Assembly (NCBI RefSeq): GCF_002270355.1
Contig: NZ_NJFZ01000020.1
Span: 332,385-396,384 of the forward strand
Direction of reading: 5' to 3'
Length of the DNA stretch: 64,000 nt
Source: Flectobacillus sp. BAB-3569
GTDB taxonomy: Bacteria > Bacteroidota > Bacteroidia > Cytophagales > Spirosomataceae
In this document: positions 55,591 to 64,000 of the stretch, in pieces
Numbering within the stretch: position 1 is the first letter of the stretch
Layout of the letters: each line of letters opens with the position of its first letter
Notes under the pieces: model-generated
Seen by the model: the letters and a program-made list of their open reading frames with translations, nothing else
Databases searched by the model: none
What the model was told of the DNA's origin: nothing
Made by a program: the position numbers and the translations under genes

Positions 55591-56340
55591 ATGGCAGTAA
55601 ATCACAAATTCAAAGACTTCGATTTTAAAGACGGCTTTACAACCACGAATGTAATTTTAAAAACAAGTTACAATCCACAAGTATTAATATTAGGAACCTT
55701 TAATCCTTTAACAAATGAAGAGGATAATATGGCTGACTTTTTCTACGGTCGAAATTGGTTTTGGACTTGCATGTTTAATCTTTTCCATCATCAGGCTATT
55801 CATCTATTGACACAAAGAAAGTTCACTCAAATTCCTAATTATAATCCGACACTTGATGAGATTAAAGTATTTTGCGAAAAATATAAATTGACATTTGCCG
55901 ATTTAATATCGACAGTGCTTTTTAATAATAATATCGAATATAACTTACATCGTAACAAAGCATTAATTGTCAATGAAGAATATGATTTAATTAATGACGG
56001 AGATTTAGGCAAACTGAATGCAATAAACCAGGTTGAGTGGACAACCGAAGACCTAAAAAAATATATTACTGAAACACCATCACTTCATACAGTATATTTT
56101 ACAAGACAACCTGCCGAACCATATACTACTCAATGGACAATCTTGAAAAATCATGACTATGGAAGGATTGTAGAGTTCAAGAAAATATTCACCCCATCAG
56201 GACAAGGTTTGAGAGGACGACCACGTGTCAACCATTTAATCCATCATTGGCTTTTCAATGAAAATGACAATTATGACCAACTAAACAATGATTGGCTATT
56301 AGAGCATAACATTGACAGAAACATATTCGCAATACCTTGA
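55591..56340 (+). CDS. Uracil-DNA-glycosylase-superfamily-like protein
   Basis: Protein of 249 residues. VLILGTFNPLTNEEDNMADF followed by FYGRNWFW at about 32-58 looks like the first motif of Mug/UDG-type glycosylases (GTxPG/NP…YxxxxNxFW), and FTPSGQGLRGRPRVNHLIHH near 205-225 looks like the C-terminal motif (xPSxxG…R). This suggests a base-excision or defence-linked DNA glycosylase, but family membership needs a profile search. No catalytic proof. First gene of the AT-rich accessory stretch, with spacer repeats on both sides. Confidence 0.55.
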   Translation: MAVNHKFKDFDFKDGFTTTNVILKTSYNPQVLILGTFNPLTNEEDNMADFFYGRNWFWTCMFNLFHHQAIHLLTQRKFTQIPNYNPTLDEIKVFCEKYKLTFADLISTVLFNNNIEYNLHRNKALIVNEEYDLINDGDLGKLNAINQVEWTTEDLKKYITETPSLHTVYFTRQPAEPYTTQWTILKNHDYGRIVEFKKIFTPSGQGLRGRPRVNHLIHHWLFNENDNYDQLNNDWLLEHNIDRNIFAIP

Positions 56341-56400
56341 CCAACAGGCCAGCCACCAACAAGGGTTTGCAAAGAGCAGGGTTGAAGTTCTTCGATTGGG

Positions 56401-56460
56401 CTTTTGTGCAATGTTCAACATTAGTATTTCTATTGAACTTTTGTACTAAAAATCCCCACC
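56401..56460 (+). repeat. Cassette-spacer repeat, copy A
   Basis: GTGCAATGTTCAACATTAGT and what follows aligns without gaps to 60301-60360 (roughly two thirds identical over about 50 bases, including GTGCA, TTCAACA, TATT.AAC and TTTGT). Both lie in spacers between orphan genes. Confidence 0.55.
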
Positions 56461-56498
56461 TTCGGCAAGCCCCGAAACATTAGCCTCAAACCACAACA

Positions 56499-56990
56499 AT
56501 GGAACAACTCAAAATCAGACAAGACGGCTTTAAAGAGATAGGAAAAATGATGCTTATTAAAGTTATACCAATATTACAATTAGCAGCATCTGGTGGACTT
56601 GTGATAAGTCATTTTAATACGAACGAACAGCAAAGTAATGTGAACGTTTTTCCATTCGTAATCCCAATGATGTTAGGAGCATTTGGACTTTATCGTGGTA
56701 TTAACAGACAAAAAGAAATCTTTGACAGCTATCGACTAATGATTGATGACAATGGTATTACAAGAGAGCAACACAATACTCTGACTATAACCAACTCAAA
56801 TACAGACGTAAACGAAATCATGGAAGTTTTATAGTTAAAGGAAATACCTGTGTAGAAATCATTTGTTCCTTCTCAAATAGACAACTACGAAAAACTGAAA
56901 AAAGCATTAGCTAACATAAAACGAATTTCGACAAAAAATAGCGATCTATTTCTTCAAAAACATATCGAGGCAAAAGAAAACCAACGATTG
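56499..56990 (+). pseudogene. Decayed small membrane protein
   Basis: The open part (111 residues, to 56834) has two membrane helices (VIPILQLAASGGLVISHF, VFPFVIPMMLGAFGLYRGI) and then a soluble tail (LMIDDNGITREQHNTLTI). After the stop, other frames continue in the same style: HGSFIVKGNTCVEII and then VPSQIDNYEKLKKALANIKR. A bacterial PH-like tail interrupted by two frameshifts is my reading. Homopolymer base-call error is possible here too. Confidence 0.5.
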
Positions 56991-56992
56991 AC

Positions 56993-57292
56993 AACTTAAA
57001 AGAATGTTTCATTGCAGGACGTAAAATTAGTTCAGGCTATGACTCTCGGACCACTTTGTCGTATCAGCCTCATGTTGATGAAATTTGGCGTTATACCCAA
57101 CAAGACAATATCTTTTTGGGACTTTCTTATTATCTAGTAACACACACAGATATGGTTACATTCAAAGATAAGTTTGAAGTCGTTGTGCAACTTAAAATAA
57201 AGAAAAGTTAAAAAAATGATGGAGGCTATGGTTATGAATCTTCATTTGACGGATTCGATAGTATTTTTAGCGATATCGACAACCATCTGTAA
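56993..57292 (+). pseudogene. Decayed ORF without start, in-frame stop
   Basis: A frame without a start codon reads DNLKECFIAGRKISSGYDSR, YQPHVDEIWRYTQQDNIFLG, LSYYLVTHTDMVTFKDKFEV, stop (57209-57211), then NDGGYGYESSFDGFDSIFSD and a final stop at 57290. The composition is clearly protein-like and the frame is kept across the stop, so it looks like a truncated gene with a nonsense change. Family not recognised. Confidence 0.45.
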
Positions 57293-57473
57293 GTATTTGG
57301 AGAACAAAAGTATCCTGTAACTCTCCTATGCGAAATATGATAACTTAACGAAAGACAGCTACTAATATCTTGTATCGGTAATAGCGAATAAACAGCTGTA
57401 AAATAAATCTTTGTATTTTGATTGGGGAATCGCTCTACAAATGTCCCCAACGCTAATATGTAAAAAATGAAAT

Positions 57474-58109
57474 ATGGTAAATTTCAATTATAAAGAAACA
57501 TACGTAAGAGTAATCCTCTTAAAGGATGATATTTATATTTTCCATCAAGATTTGAATGATGAAGAAGATTTTAGTAAAAAACTAAGAATACTCAAACACT
57601 GTTTTGTTTCTCTTGATATTCTAAGAGATTCTTTTCGCCATTTTGCATTCATAATAAAAAATGAAGAAGAACTGATTAAGAAGGCTAAAAGTTTAAAAAA
57701 GAGACTGGAGTTTATAAACCATTTAAGGAATAAAATCAGCGGACATTTAGATGAAAAAGTAATTACCAAGGCAATACAATGGGAACCCTTTATTTTCAGC
57801 AAAGATTTAATAGAAAACGAAAAGGCAAGAATTTTTCTAATTTATAAGTCATTGATAGAGTCATCAATAAACTCCTATATTGACTGTAATTCCAATCAAA
57901 GTGTATTTGACACAGAAATTGATTTAGCTTATCCACCCAATCAAAAATTATTTTTTAACTACGTTGGAGATTTAAATCTTGATGCTATCGATTTTTTGAC
58001 AGAAATTGAAAAAATAATAATAAATACAATTAAATTTTGGGGTGAGACAGAATTGTTTGAAATGGCAAAAAAAGCAGGAGAAACTGATTTTAATTTAAAA
58101 ATGAACTAA
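57474..58109 (+). CDS. Hypothetical protein with HEPN-like motif
   Basis: Protein of 211 residues, mostly helical and Lys/Glu-rich. EFINHLRNKISGHLDEK (about 78-94) contains RN-x4-H, which resembles the R-x4..6-H signature of HEPN domains, some of which are RNases in defence and toxin-antitoxin systems. The N-terminal region (YVRVILLKDDIYIFHQ) and the tail (ELFEMAKKAGETDF) show no motif I know. It has no partner antitoxin-like gene in an obvious operon. Function unproven. Confidence 0.55.
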   Translation: MVNFNYKETYVRVILLKDDIYIFHQDLNDEEDFSKKLRILKHCFVSLDILRDSFRHFAFIIKNEEELIKKAKSLKKRLEFINHLRNKISGHLDEKVITKAIQWEPFIFSKDLIENEKARIFLIYKSLIESSINSYIDCNSNQSVFDTEIDLAYPPNQKLFFNYVGDLNLDAIDFLTEIEKIIINTIKFWGETELFEMAKKAGETDFNLKMN

Positions 58110-58357
58110 ATAAACAAACAAAACACCTATATAAAATGCCTTTTCAGTGCATTACACCAAGCCAAAACATTGGCAACATCCTAAAAATCATCAACAGAGA
58201 ATAGCACAAACCACTAATTTCACTAACTATAGCTATACTCAATTTTTGAAGAAATATAGGTATTCTCCCCATTAAAGCTATTATGGAAAATCTATTTTCA
58301 GGTATAAATTAGTTAATATGACCTTATTATACCCACTTAATGGGTGGAAGACAGACG

Positions 58358-58786
58358 ATGAAAACAAATTTCAAAATCATTTCATTCACAGAACTAGAGT
58401 TTAATGGTATTGAACTTGATTTGCACAATAACTATGAGTTTGTATATTGCAAAACAGAAATTTCAGCCCATCAAATATCTCTGTATTTTAGAAAATCCAA
58501 TCGTGATTGGGCCATACATGCAGCATATCAAAATCTTTGTTTTGTCCTTTCAAACTATACTTTTCTCAAACAAATTGACGCTAATCCCGAATTAATAGAA
58601 GATGATTTTTGCCTTTCAGGGATAACATTTTTAGACTCCGATTTTCGAGAAAATAATTATGGTTTAATGGATAGAACACTTCCGAATGAAAGCGATGATA
58701 TAATTTTCTCTTTTGAAAGTGATAGAGTTATTAGAGTAAATTGTGAGACTGTAACTTTGATAGGTGATTTAATAAACGAGACATAA
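58358..58786 (+). CDS. Hypothetical protein (142 residues)
   Basis: Acidic soluble protein without signal peptide or membrane helix. IISFTELEFNGIELDLHNNY at the N-terminus and SDDIIFSFESDRVIRVNCET at the C-terminus are beta-rich and recall small immunity-type proteins of polymorphic toxin systems, but I do not recognise a family. An ATG 18 bases upstream (58340) is an alternative start. No toxin gene is adjacent. Confidence 0.55.
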   Translation: MKTNFKIISFTELEFNGIELDLHNNYEFVYCKTEISAHQISLYFRKSNRDWAIHAAYQNLCFVLSNYTFLKQIDANPELIEDDFCLSGITFLDSDFRENNYGLMDRTLPNESDDIIFSFESDRVIRVNCETVTLIGDLINET

Positions 58787-58956
58787 TAGTTTGTTTTATT
58801 CAATTTGAGAGTGAACATGAACTCTTATTTGGTCAACGAAATATCTATCGTCTTGAGTTGTTAATTTCAACAATATATTCGGTAACAGCAGCGATTAACC
58901 GCTGACGAAATCTACTAAACATACAACAAAAGTTCTACTTATTCCAAAACCTCACA

Positions 58957-59631
58957 ATGACAACGTTACCTCAAAATATAAAAGAACAATTTTTTAAGGC
59001 AATCAAAGGCGATCTTTCACTTCGAGAATTCGAAGAATGGTTGTATACCGACAAAGAGCTTGAAAGATTGCTCAACTCGGAAAGCCACTTTGAATTGATT
59101 GCTATAAACTTTAGGGAAGGCGGAGCGAAATATGAACTTTGGAAATTTCTTAAAAACTATATCGGTCTTCAAGAGTTTGAGAAATACAAAATGCTTGAGC
59201 TTTTAAATGAAGCGAAGCAAAAGACTGAACGACTCCCTTATATCTTAATGGAGTTTTATAATTTATACTGTTACGGTTATAACTTCCTTCAAGATTTAGG
59301 ACTTGGAATCGGACTGGCTGTTGAAGTTCCAAGAGTAAATAACACAATTGCAGAAACTTGGAATGAGCTAACATCCGAACAACAAACAGCGCTTTCGAAT
59401 AGTTTTTCGCCTGAATTAGAATATTGCATCGAACAAGTCATCAACTGGATAAATACCGACAAAATAATCTTAACAGGAGAGCAAGACGAACTTGGTCATT
59501 ATGAATACCAAGACCTAAGAACCGAAGAGGAGAAAAAGTCCAAACTATGGGTTATTGTGTCAGAGGATAATAAGACAGGTTTTTCAACTAGTAAAAATTT
59601 GCTTTGGGAAAAACTTAAGGATAGAAAATAG
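58957..59631 (+). CDS. Hypothetical protein (224 residues), immunity-like
   Basis: Soluble acidic protein. The N-terminal segment IKGDLSLREFEEWLYTDKEL (about 16-35) is a motif seen in small Bacteroidota proteins of unknown role, some predicted as immunity proteins. GFSTSKNLLWEKLKD ends the chain. No signal peptide, no membrane helix, no partner gene. Orphan in a plus-strand row of such genes. Confidence 0.55.
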   Translation: MTTLPQNIKEQFFKAIKGDLSLREFEEWLYTDKELERLLNSESHFELIAINFREGGAKYELWKFLKNYIGLQEFEKYKMLELLNEAKQKTERLPYILMEFYNLYCYGYNFLQDLGLGIGLAVEVPRVNNTIAETWNELTSEQQTALSNSFSPELEYCIEQVINWINTDKIILTGEQDELGHYEYQDLRTEEEKKSKLWVIVSEDNKTGFSTSKNLLWEKLKDRK

Positions 59632-59915
59632 TATGCTTTTCAAATTGCAGAAAAACAGCGATACTAAGTAAAAGCAAAGATTTCTAATTAAACTTAGACT
59701 TCATCATTAGCAAGGTAACATTCAGATACCTTTTATTTGATTTATCTATAATATTGACATAAGTTAATAAAATCAAAACCTTATGGTGTTCGCTATATTG
59801 GCAAGAGAGACGCTTAAAAAATTTGCTTATATTGTGAAAATATATTCTTTGGTAGCAGTTTTGTCAAACCATATTCGTATGGCAGATTAAGAACTAAATA
59901 GTTTTTTATAAGAGG

Positions 59916-60218
59916 ATGTCATACAAATATCAAATCAAACTAGCATTACTCCGTAAAAATTGGGAAATAGTAGAAATAAGGTACAGCGAAGAGTGGTGGG
60001 ATGACGAGAATTGGAAGATTCAATATAGATTTAACTCAGCTATCTTTCTCTACTTGTGCTTTATTACAGACCCAATGTTTGAGGGAAATAGAAAGAAAGG
60101 ACAAGGAATTATTTATGAAATTAAGGCAACGACCAAATTTCCTCAAAATTGGAATGACGACTCAAACACTATTGCTTTAATACAAATGTCAAAAGGAAAA
60201 TTTGATTTAAAACTATAA
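59916..60218 (+). CDS. Hypothetical protein (100 residues)
   Basis: Small protein with Trp-rich centre (YSEEWWDDENWKIQYRF) and a short hydrophobic stretch (AIFLYLCFI). No family recognised. Reading-frame composition and an ATG following an AGAGGA-like ribosome-binding site support that it is coding. Confidence 0.5.
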   Translation: MSYKYQIKLALLRKNWEIVEIRYSEEWWDDENWKIQYRFNSAIFLYLCFITDPMFEGNRKKGQGIIYEIKATTKFPQNWNDDSNTIALIQMSKGKFDLKL

Positions 60219-60300
60219 GAATGCATCAATACTCTTGAGAATTATAAAAAAGAGAATTGTTGAAAACTACAGCTAACATTATGTTTGGCATTACTTGGGC

Positions 60301-60360
60301 TATAGGTGCAAAATTCAACAATGGTAATATTATTTAACATTTGTGCAAATGCTTGGCTGA
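60301..60360 (+). repeat. Cassette-spacer repeat, copy B
   Basis: Ungapped relative of 56401-56460. The surrounding spacer (60261-60420), with ACAGCTAACATTATGTTTGG at the left and GCTTGGCTGACGGTTGCC at the right, is of the kind that separates small orphan genes in Bacteroidota islands. Confidence 0.55.
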
Positions 60361-60514
60361 CGGTTGCCCCACGAGAATCAGAGGTAGTGAGAGCAAAACA
60401 ACACTGTATATAACACCAGTAGCTGTTGCTTAACTTATTTTTCTAAAATCCTTTTGAAAAATATAATCCCCATGGGAATAATAATTGTCGTTAAAAACAA
60501 AATAAAAACAGAAA

Positions 60515-60724
60515 ATGAACATTTTTAAACAAAAAGAACTCTACACAAATTCAATTTTAACATTTTTAGTAATTGTTTTAATTGACTGGTTTATCGGGGC
60601 GGGTTTTAACCTCTTTAAAGGCTACACTTTTTCTCAGACTCTTGAGAATTACAAAATACCTTATACCTACATAGGTCTTGCATTTACAATTGTCTATTTC
60701 AATTTAAAAAACCAAAAGAAATAA
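60515..60724 (+). CDS. Small two-helix membrane protein
   Basis: Protein of 69 residues with membrane helices about 12-32 (SILTFLVIVLIDWFIGAGF) and 50-64 (YTYIGLAFTIVYF), Lys-rich ends. An A-rich ribosome-binding region precedes the ATG. No family recognised. Confidence 0.5.
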   Translation: MNIFKQKELYTNSILTFLVIVLIDWFIGAGFNLFKGYTFSQTLENYKIPYTYIGLAFTIVYFNLKNQKK

Positions 60725-60864
60725 CATCTGTGTGGTTGTTACTAGATGATGTCTTGCAAATTAAGAAGATTCTGAAAGCAGAAGAATTGGTTCTAAAACG
60801 CATTCTTTGAGGACTAAACTAACTCAATCATAGGCATCCCTCAATTTTGAATTGAATATTTATC

Positions 60865-60902
60865 AAAAAAGCTGTCAGAAAATATTTTCCGACAGCTTTT
60901 TT
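60865..60902. terminator. Bidirectional terminator
   Basis: AAAAAAGCTGTC-x-GAAAATATTTTC-x-GACAGCTTTTTT hairpin with A/T tracts on both sides, between the small membrane protein and the convergent U32 peptidase gene. An AGACGC palindrome follows at 60924-60947. Confidence 0.8.
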
Positions 60903-60923
60903 GATGCTTAGAGACCACATCTT

Positions 60924-60947
60924 TAGACGCAAAATATTGCGCGTCTA
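60924..60947. repeat. AGACGC palindrome, diverged copy
   Basis: TAGACGC…GCGCGTCTA; same family as 5112-5134 and 42117-42137. Confidence 0.45.
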
Positions 60948-60966
60948 CAACTCACTAAATAATGCT

Positions 60967-62859
60967 CTACCACTTAGCAATATAACCTAATTGTTCGTCT
61001 TCATCTTCGTATTCGAGTTCGGCGTCTTTTTCCCAAATTTCCATTTCGCATGGTTTACAGTTGAATTTCAATTTGTATTCTACTTCGCCGTGTTTTAGTG
61101 TTAATGGTTCTACCAATTTTTCGCCCATGGTTTGGCGTTGGTATCTCGCACATTTTCCTAATTCATATTTTACGCAATACTTAGTCGTCATCACACGAGA
61201 TTTGCCTGGGTCCCATTGCAATTCGAATGCTTTTTCGATTTCGGTAACGCCGTGTCTCTGATAAAATGTTCTCGCCATTTTATTCGAAACATTGTACATA
61301 AAATCCAGCTTTTCAACTGGATAAGGATGCGTTGTTTTTTCTAATTTATGCTCTTCTCTATGATATTCATTCACACGAATATCAACCAAACGCTCTAACA
61401 CCTCTCTTCTAATTTCGTTTACTTTTGAAATCGGTAAGAACCAGTTTTCAGAAAACTCAACTTCTAATTCGTCAACAATAAATGGTGTATTTCCTGTTTT
61501 GGCTAAGTTTTTCTTGATATTTGGAATCACCGAATCTTGACTTTTCGCCAATTCTTTAGCTACTTCAATCGTTCCTACCGACTGGTGACCGTCTTCGTCG
61601 ATAGCCAATAGTTGAAAGCCCGTTTCTGTTTCGGTAAACTCCAACTTTACACCAATTTTACGAACAGCACTGTTTTCTTTTTCCACCATTTTGTTGAATT
61701 CAGCATCTGAGTTTCTGTAAATCTCAGTACCAATCGCCAATGGTTTGAAAGTATTTGGAATAACAATATTGTTAAAAATAATATTGATTTGCGCTCCATC
61801 AGCTTCTCCAGCTTCATTTTGGAAATACAAACCATCGCCATTATTCAACTTCTCGTAATTCTCAATGATATAGCCGTTTGCTTTAATTTCAAGCACTTTA
61901 CCGATATACTGACCTTTCGACTTTGGACTTTCCCATGAACCAATTTTTTCTTTTCTTTTATTCAAGAAATAATCTGTATATCCACGGTTGAAGCTTCTAT
62001 CCATTTCTGGTTCGAAGTTATAGAAAGTTCTACCAGAAGAGGCTTTTTCAAATCTATCGGCATTTTCTTCTAAGAAAGCATCCAACTTTTTACGTAAGAA
62101 AGAGGTATTATTTTTTACATAAACAATATCCTTCAAACGTCCTTCAATTTTGAAGGATGAAATACCAGCTTCAATTAAGTTTGGTAATTGGTCACTCAAA
62201 TCCAAATCTTTGATAGACAATAAGTGACTGTTTTCAATCAACGTTTTACCTGTTCCGTCTTCCAAACGGTAAGGCAAACGGCAGTTTTGAGCACAAGAAC
62301 CACGATTGGCACTACGTTCGCCATTGGCAACACTCATGTAACAGTTACCACTAAATGACACACAAAGTGCTCCAGAAACAAAGAATTCCAATTCAACATC
62401 AGTAGCCTTGTGAATTTCTTGGATTTGGTCGAGGTTTAGCTCACGGGCTAATACCACACGCTTCATCCCTGCATCTGCCAAAAACTTCACATGATTGGCA
62501 TCACGGTTGTTTGCCTGCGTACTTGCATGGATAACGATAGGTGGCAAATCCATTTCCATGATAGCCATATCTTGAATAATCAAAGCATCGACGCCAATAT
62601 CGTACAATTCATAAATCAATTTACGACAAGCTTCTAACTCATTATCATACAAAATAGTGTTGATTACCACAAAGACTTTAGCCTTGAACAAGTGGGCATA
62701 TTTCACCATTTCAGCCACGTCCTCCACCGAGTTGGTGGCGTTCGAACGTGCGCCAAATTGGTGCGCTCCCATATATACTGCGTCTGCACCAGCGTTAACC
62801 GCAGCCATACCTTGATAAAGGTTTTTGGCAGGCGCAAGAATTTCAATTTTCCTTTTCAT
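60967..62859 (-). CDS. Peptidase U32 family protein (RlhA/TrhP-like)
   Basis: Protein of 630 residues in the U32 family; characterised relatives (RlhA, TrhP) are needed for hydroxylation of RNA cytidine or uridine rather than proteolysis. N-terminal TIM-barrel-like part with EILAPAKNLYQGMAAVNAGA, DAVYMGAHQFGARSNATNS and IHASTQANNRDA. The U32 signature is at about 172-192 (FFVSGALCVSFSGNCYMS) and is followed by RGSCAQNCRLPYRL, whose cysteines fit an iron-sulfur site. A C-terminal region of about 300 residues includes a further Cys pair region (TTKYCVKYELGKCARYQ, FNCKPCEMEIWEKD). The longest frame starts at TTG; I chose the ATG at 62859. A minus-strand TAATTTTG (62921-62928) is a possible -7 element. 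Confidence 0.9.
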   Translation of the reverse strand: MKRKIEILAPAKNLYQGMAAVNAGADAVYMGAHQFGARSNATNSVEDVAEMVKYAHLFKAKVFVVINTILYDNELEACRKLIYELYDIGVDALIIQDMAIMEMDLPPIVIHASTQANNRDANHVKFLADAGMKRVVLARELNLDQIQEIHKATDVELEFFVSGALCVSFSGNCYMSVANGERSANRGSCAQNCRLPYRLEDGTGKTLIENSHLLSIKDLDLSDQLPNLIEAGISSFKIEGRLKDIVYVKNNTSFLRKKLDAFLEENADRFEKASSGRTFYNFEPEMDRSFNRGYTDYFLNKRKEKIGSWESPKSKGQYIGKVLEIKANGYIIENYEKLNNGDGLYFQNEAGEADGAQINIIFNNIVIPNTFKPLAIGTEIYRNSDAEFNKMVEKENSAVRKIGVKLEFTETETGFQLLAIDEDGHQSVGTIEVAKELAKSQDSVIPNIKKNLAKTGNTPFIVDELEVEFSENWFLPISKVNEIRREVLERLVDIRVNEYHREEHKLEKTTHPYPVEKLDFMYNVSNKMARTFYQRHGVTEIEKAFELQWDPGKSRVMTTKYCVKYELGKCARYQRQTMGEKLVEPLTLKHGEVEYKLKFNCKPCEMEIWEKDAELEYEDEDEQLGYIAKW

Positions 62860-63060
62860 TTCAATCCTATATTTTCGAATCCATAACAAGGGTGAGATTC
62901 GGTAATTTTACTTCAATTTGCAAAATTAGTGAATAATAGCTGATTCTCTGAGTGGTATTTGGTTTTTTCGCAAGGCTAATAAAAGCATTTTTAATAACTG
63001 GAAAGTATTTGGTTAGTGAGTTAATTAAGCTTAATACACTAAAAATATCTTATGTTCCAT

Positions 63061-63180
63061 TGTAAAAGCTCCGTAGGAGCGACAGAAACCCAACAATCTT
63101 GAAGTCTGTCGCACCTACGGCGCTCCTTTTACAGGTCAGAGAGATAATCTCGACTACCAAACTGTCGCTCCTACGGAACT
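63061..63180. repeat. AGCTCCGTAGGAGCGACAG palindromic repeat
   Basis: AAAGCTCCGTAGGAGCGACA at the left and TGTCGCTCCTACGGAACT at the right flank an inner GTCGCACCTACGGCGCTC. Third copy of the family seen at 27714 and 43642. The 62860-63477 stretch otherwise holds no gene. Confidence 0.7.
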
Positions 63181-63477
63181 GATGAAAAGATTGGCTTCTG
63201 GAAAAATCCTAATACACGGGCATATCTATATTGTATAGTTGATAAGAATGCTATTTAAACTTTCTCATCATGGGTGAATAAATTCACCCACTAATTGGAA
63301 TCACTATCAAAGAAATAGACATTTCGACCTTAGAACTCTTTCTCCCCAGAGAAATAAAGTTTTAACAGTTTCAAGGTGAATTTTGAACTAATACAAAAGC
63401 TCAAGATATAGCTTAAATTCATTTTTAGTTGGTGTATTTTCACAACATACTACTCTTTTGATTTTCTTCCACCTTTT

Positions 63478-63677
63478 CAGACATCAACTCTGATGACGAC
63501 CGCAATGTTCCTTTTTCGGAAACCGTAACCATTGCTGAAGCTTTGAGAAAAAATGATGTGTATATGGAACAACTCATTTTTCCAGACGAAGTGCATAGTT
63601 TCCTTTTGTATTAAAATTGGTTGAATGCCTACAAAGCAACCGCAAGCTTTTTTGATAAGTTTTTGAAAAAGAAATAG
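63478..63677 (+). pseudogene. C-terminal remnant of an S9 (DPP4/prolyl oligopeptidase-like) peptidase
   Basis: NSDDDRNVPFSETVTIAEAL, then VYMEQLIFPDEVHSFLLY, an in-frame TAA (63612-63614), and NWLNAYKATASFFDKFLKKK. This is the end of an S9 family serine peptidase, including the regions of the catalytic Asp (DDDRNVPF) and His (FPDEVH). The N-terminal 500 or more residues are missing and the junction near 63465-63490 is scrambled. A dead gene. Confidence 0.75.
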
Positions 63678-63706
63678 GCTTTTAAAACTATTTTTGAGTA
63701 TGGTCT

Positions 63707-63740
63707 AAAAAGCTTCTCCTTTTCAGTGGAGAGGCTTTTT
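63707..63740 (+). terminator. Rho-independent terminator
   Basis: AAAAAGC…CTCC…GGAG…GCTTTTT hairpin just after the S9 remnant. Confidence 0.7.
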
Positions 63741-63819
63741 AGATGAAAAAGGATAGATTTTTCCTGATTTACCTATATTTTGGCACTCAATTTTTCAACT
63801 TATCCCAATTGATTTAAAC

Positions 63820-64000
63820 ATGAAAAAAGTATGTTTTGCATTGATGCTTGTTGCTGGAGTCATTTTTAATATGACTGCACAAGAAGCAAACCCTTTGAAA
63901 GGCAAGAAAATTTTAGTTTTCTCAAAAACAGCAGCTTCCGCCACAGTTCTATGGTATTTCTGCGATGTTTGAGCTTGGCAAAAGTATGGTTCTCAGTAGA
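63820..64000 (+). pseudogene. ThuA-domain protein 5' end, broken, runs off the window
   Basis: From the ATG at 63821 the frame reads MKKVCFALMLVAGVIFNMTA (signal peptide) and GKKILVFSKTAAS, the start of a secreted ThuA-type protein, then loses frame and stops near 63972. Other frames continue as FRHSS and YGISAMFELGK, which are ThuA-like. At least three small deletions within 90 bases are needed to explain this. The density of deletions at the very edge could mean a low-quality contig end. Confidence 0.6.

Noticed and set aside
57232..57450. Minus-strand 72-residue frame
   Set aside because: Opposes a clearly protein-like plus-strand remnant and has no recognisable motif.
1..64000. tRNA or rRNA genes
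   Set aside because: I saw no GGTTCGAATCC-type T-arm sequences with matching acceptor stems and no rRNA-like conserved stretches; an automated scan would be needed to be sure.

Overview
The window looks like a chromosome segment of a Bacteroidota bacterium, most likely of the order Cytophagales (a Spirosomaceae-type organism such as Flectobacillus, Arcicella or Emticicia; the genus is my inference). Evidence: AT-rich DNA, SusC/SusD pairs, FecR/ECF-sigma cascades, TlpA proteins of the Bacteroidota type, a DUF2723 protein, and Bacteroidota promoters of the form TTTG-N18..20-TAnnTTTG. I see no tRNA, rRNA, CRISPR array or transposase gene.

Layout. (1) 0-2 kb: a divergent FecR / ECF sigma pair. 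(2) 2.2-14.6 kb: a glucuronoarabinoxylan locus with a secreted GH43, a SusCD-independent operon GH115 - GPH symporter - cytoplasmic GH43 - SGNH acetylesterase, and two LacI regulators. The GH115 promoter carries LacI-type half-sites. (3) 14.8-27.4 kb, minus strand: ECF sigma - FecR - SusC - SusD - two TlpA thioredoxins - DsbD, a nutrient-uptake unit coupled to periplasmic disulfide reduction. A strong candidate cis-antisense sRNA lies opposite the susC start. (4) 27.9-41.8 kb, minus strand: DeoR regulator, then sugar isomerase - two secreted DUF1593 nucleoside-hydrolase-like proteins - split transketolase - RbsB/DUF2291/RbsA/RbsC transporter - FGGY kinase. The gene set resembles the known non-oxidative D-apiose pathway (isomerase, kinase, split transketolase) but has two unusual secreted hydrolases. 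(5) 42-55 kb: RibB with a degenerate GTP cyclohydrolase II half, two MFS exporters, a DUF2723 membrane protein, a lipoprotein, a membrane-anchored AraC regulator and a TonB-dependent receptor. (6) 55.4-60.8 kb: an AT-rich accessory stretch of small orphan genes, all on the plus strand, separated by related spacer sequences, with decayed genes among them. (7) 60.9-64 kb: a U32 peptidase, palindromic repeats, an S9 peptidase remnant and a broken ThuA-type gene at the right edge.

A recurring oddity is that several otherwise intact operon genes are each broken by one missing base in an A/T homopolymer (GPH symporter, one TlpA twice, transketolase C subunit, probably RbsC). In each case restoring one base gives a full-length family-typical protein, so base-calling error is at least as likely as real decay. 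Dispersed palindromic repeat families are abundant between genes.
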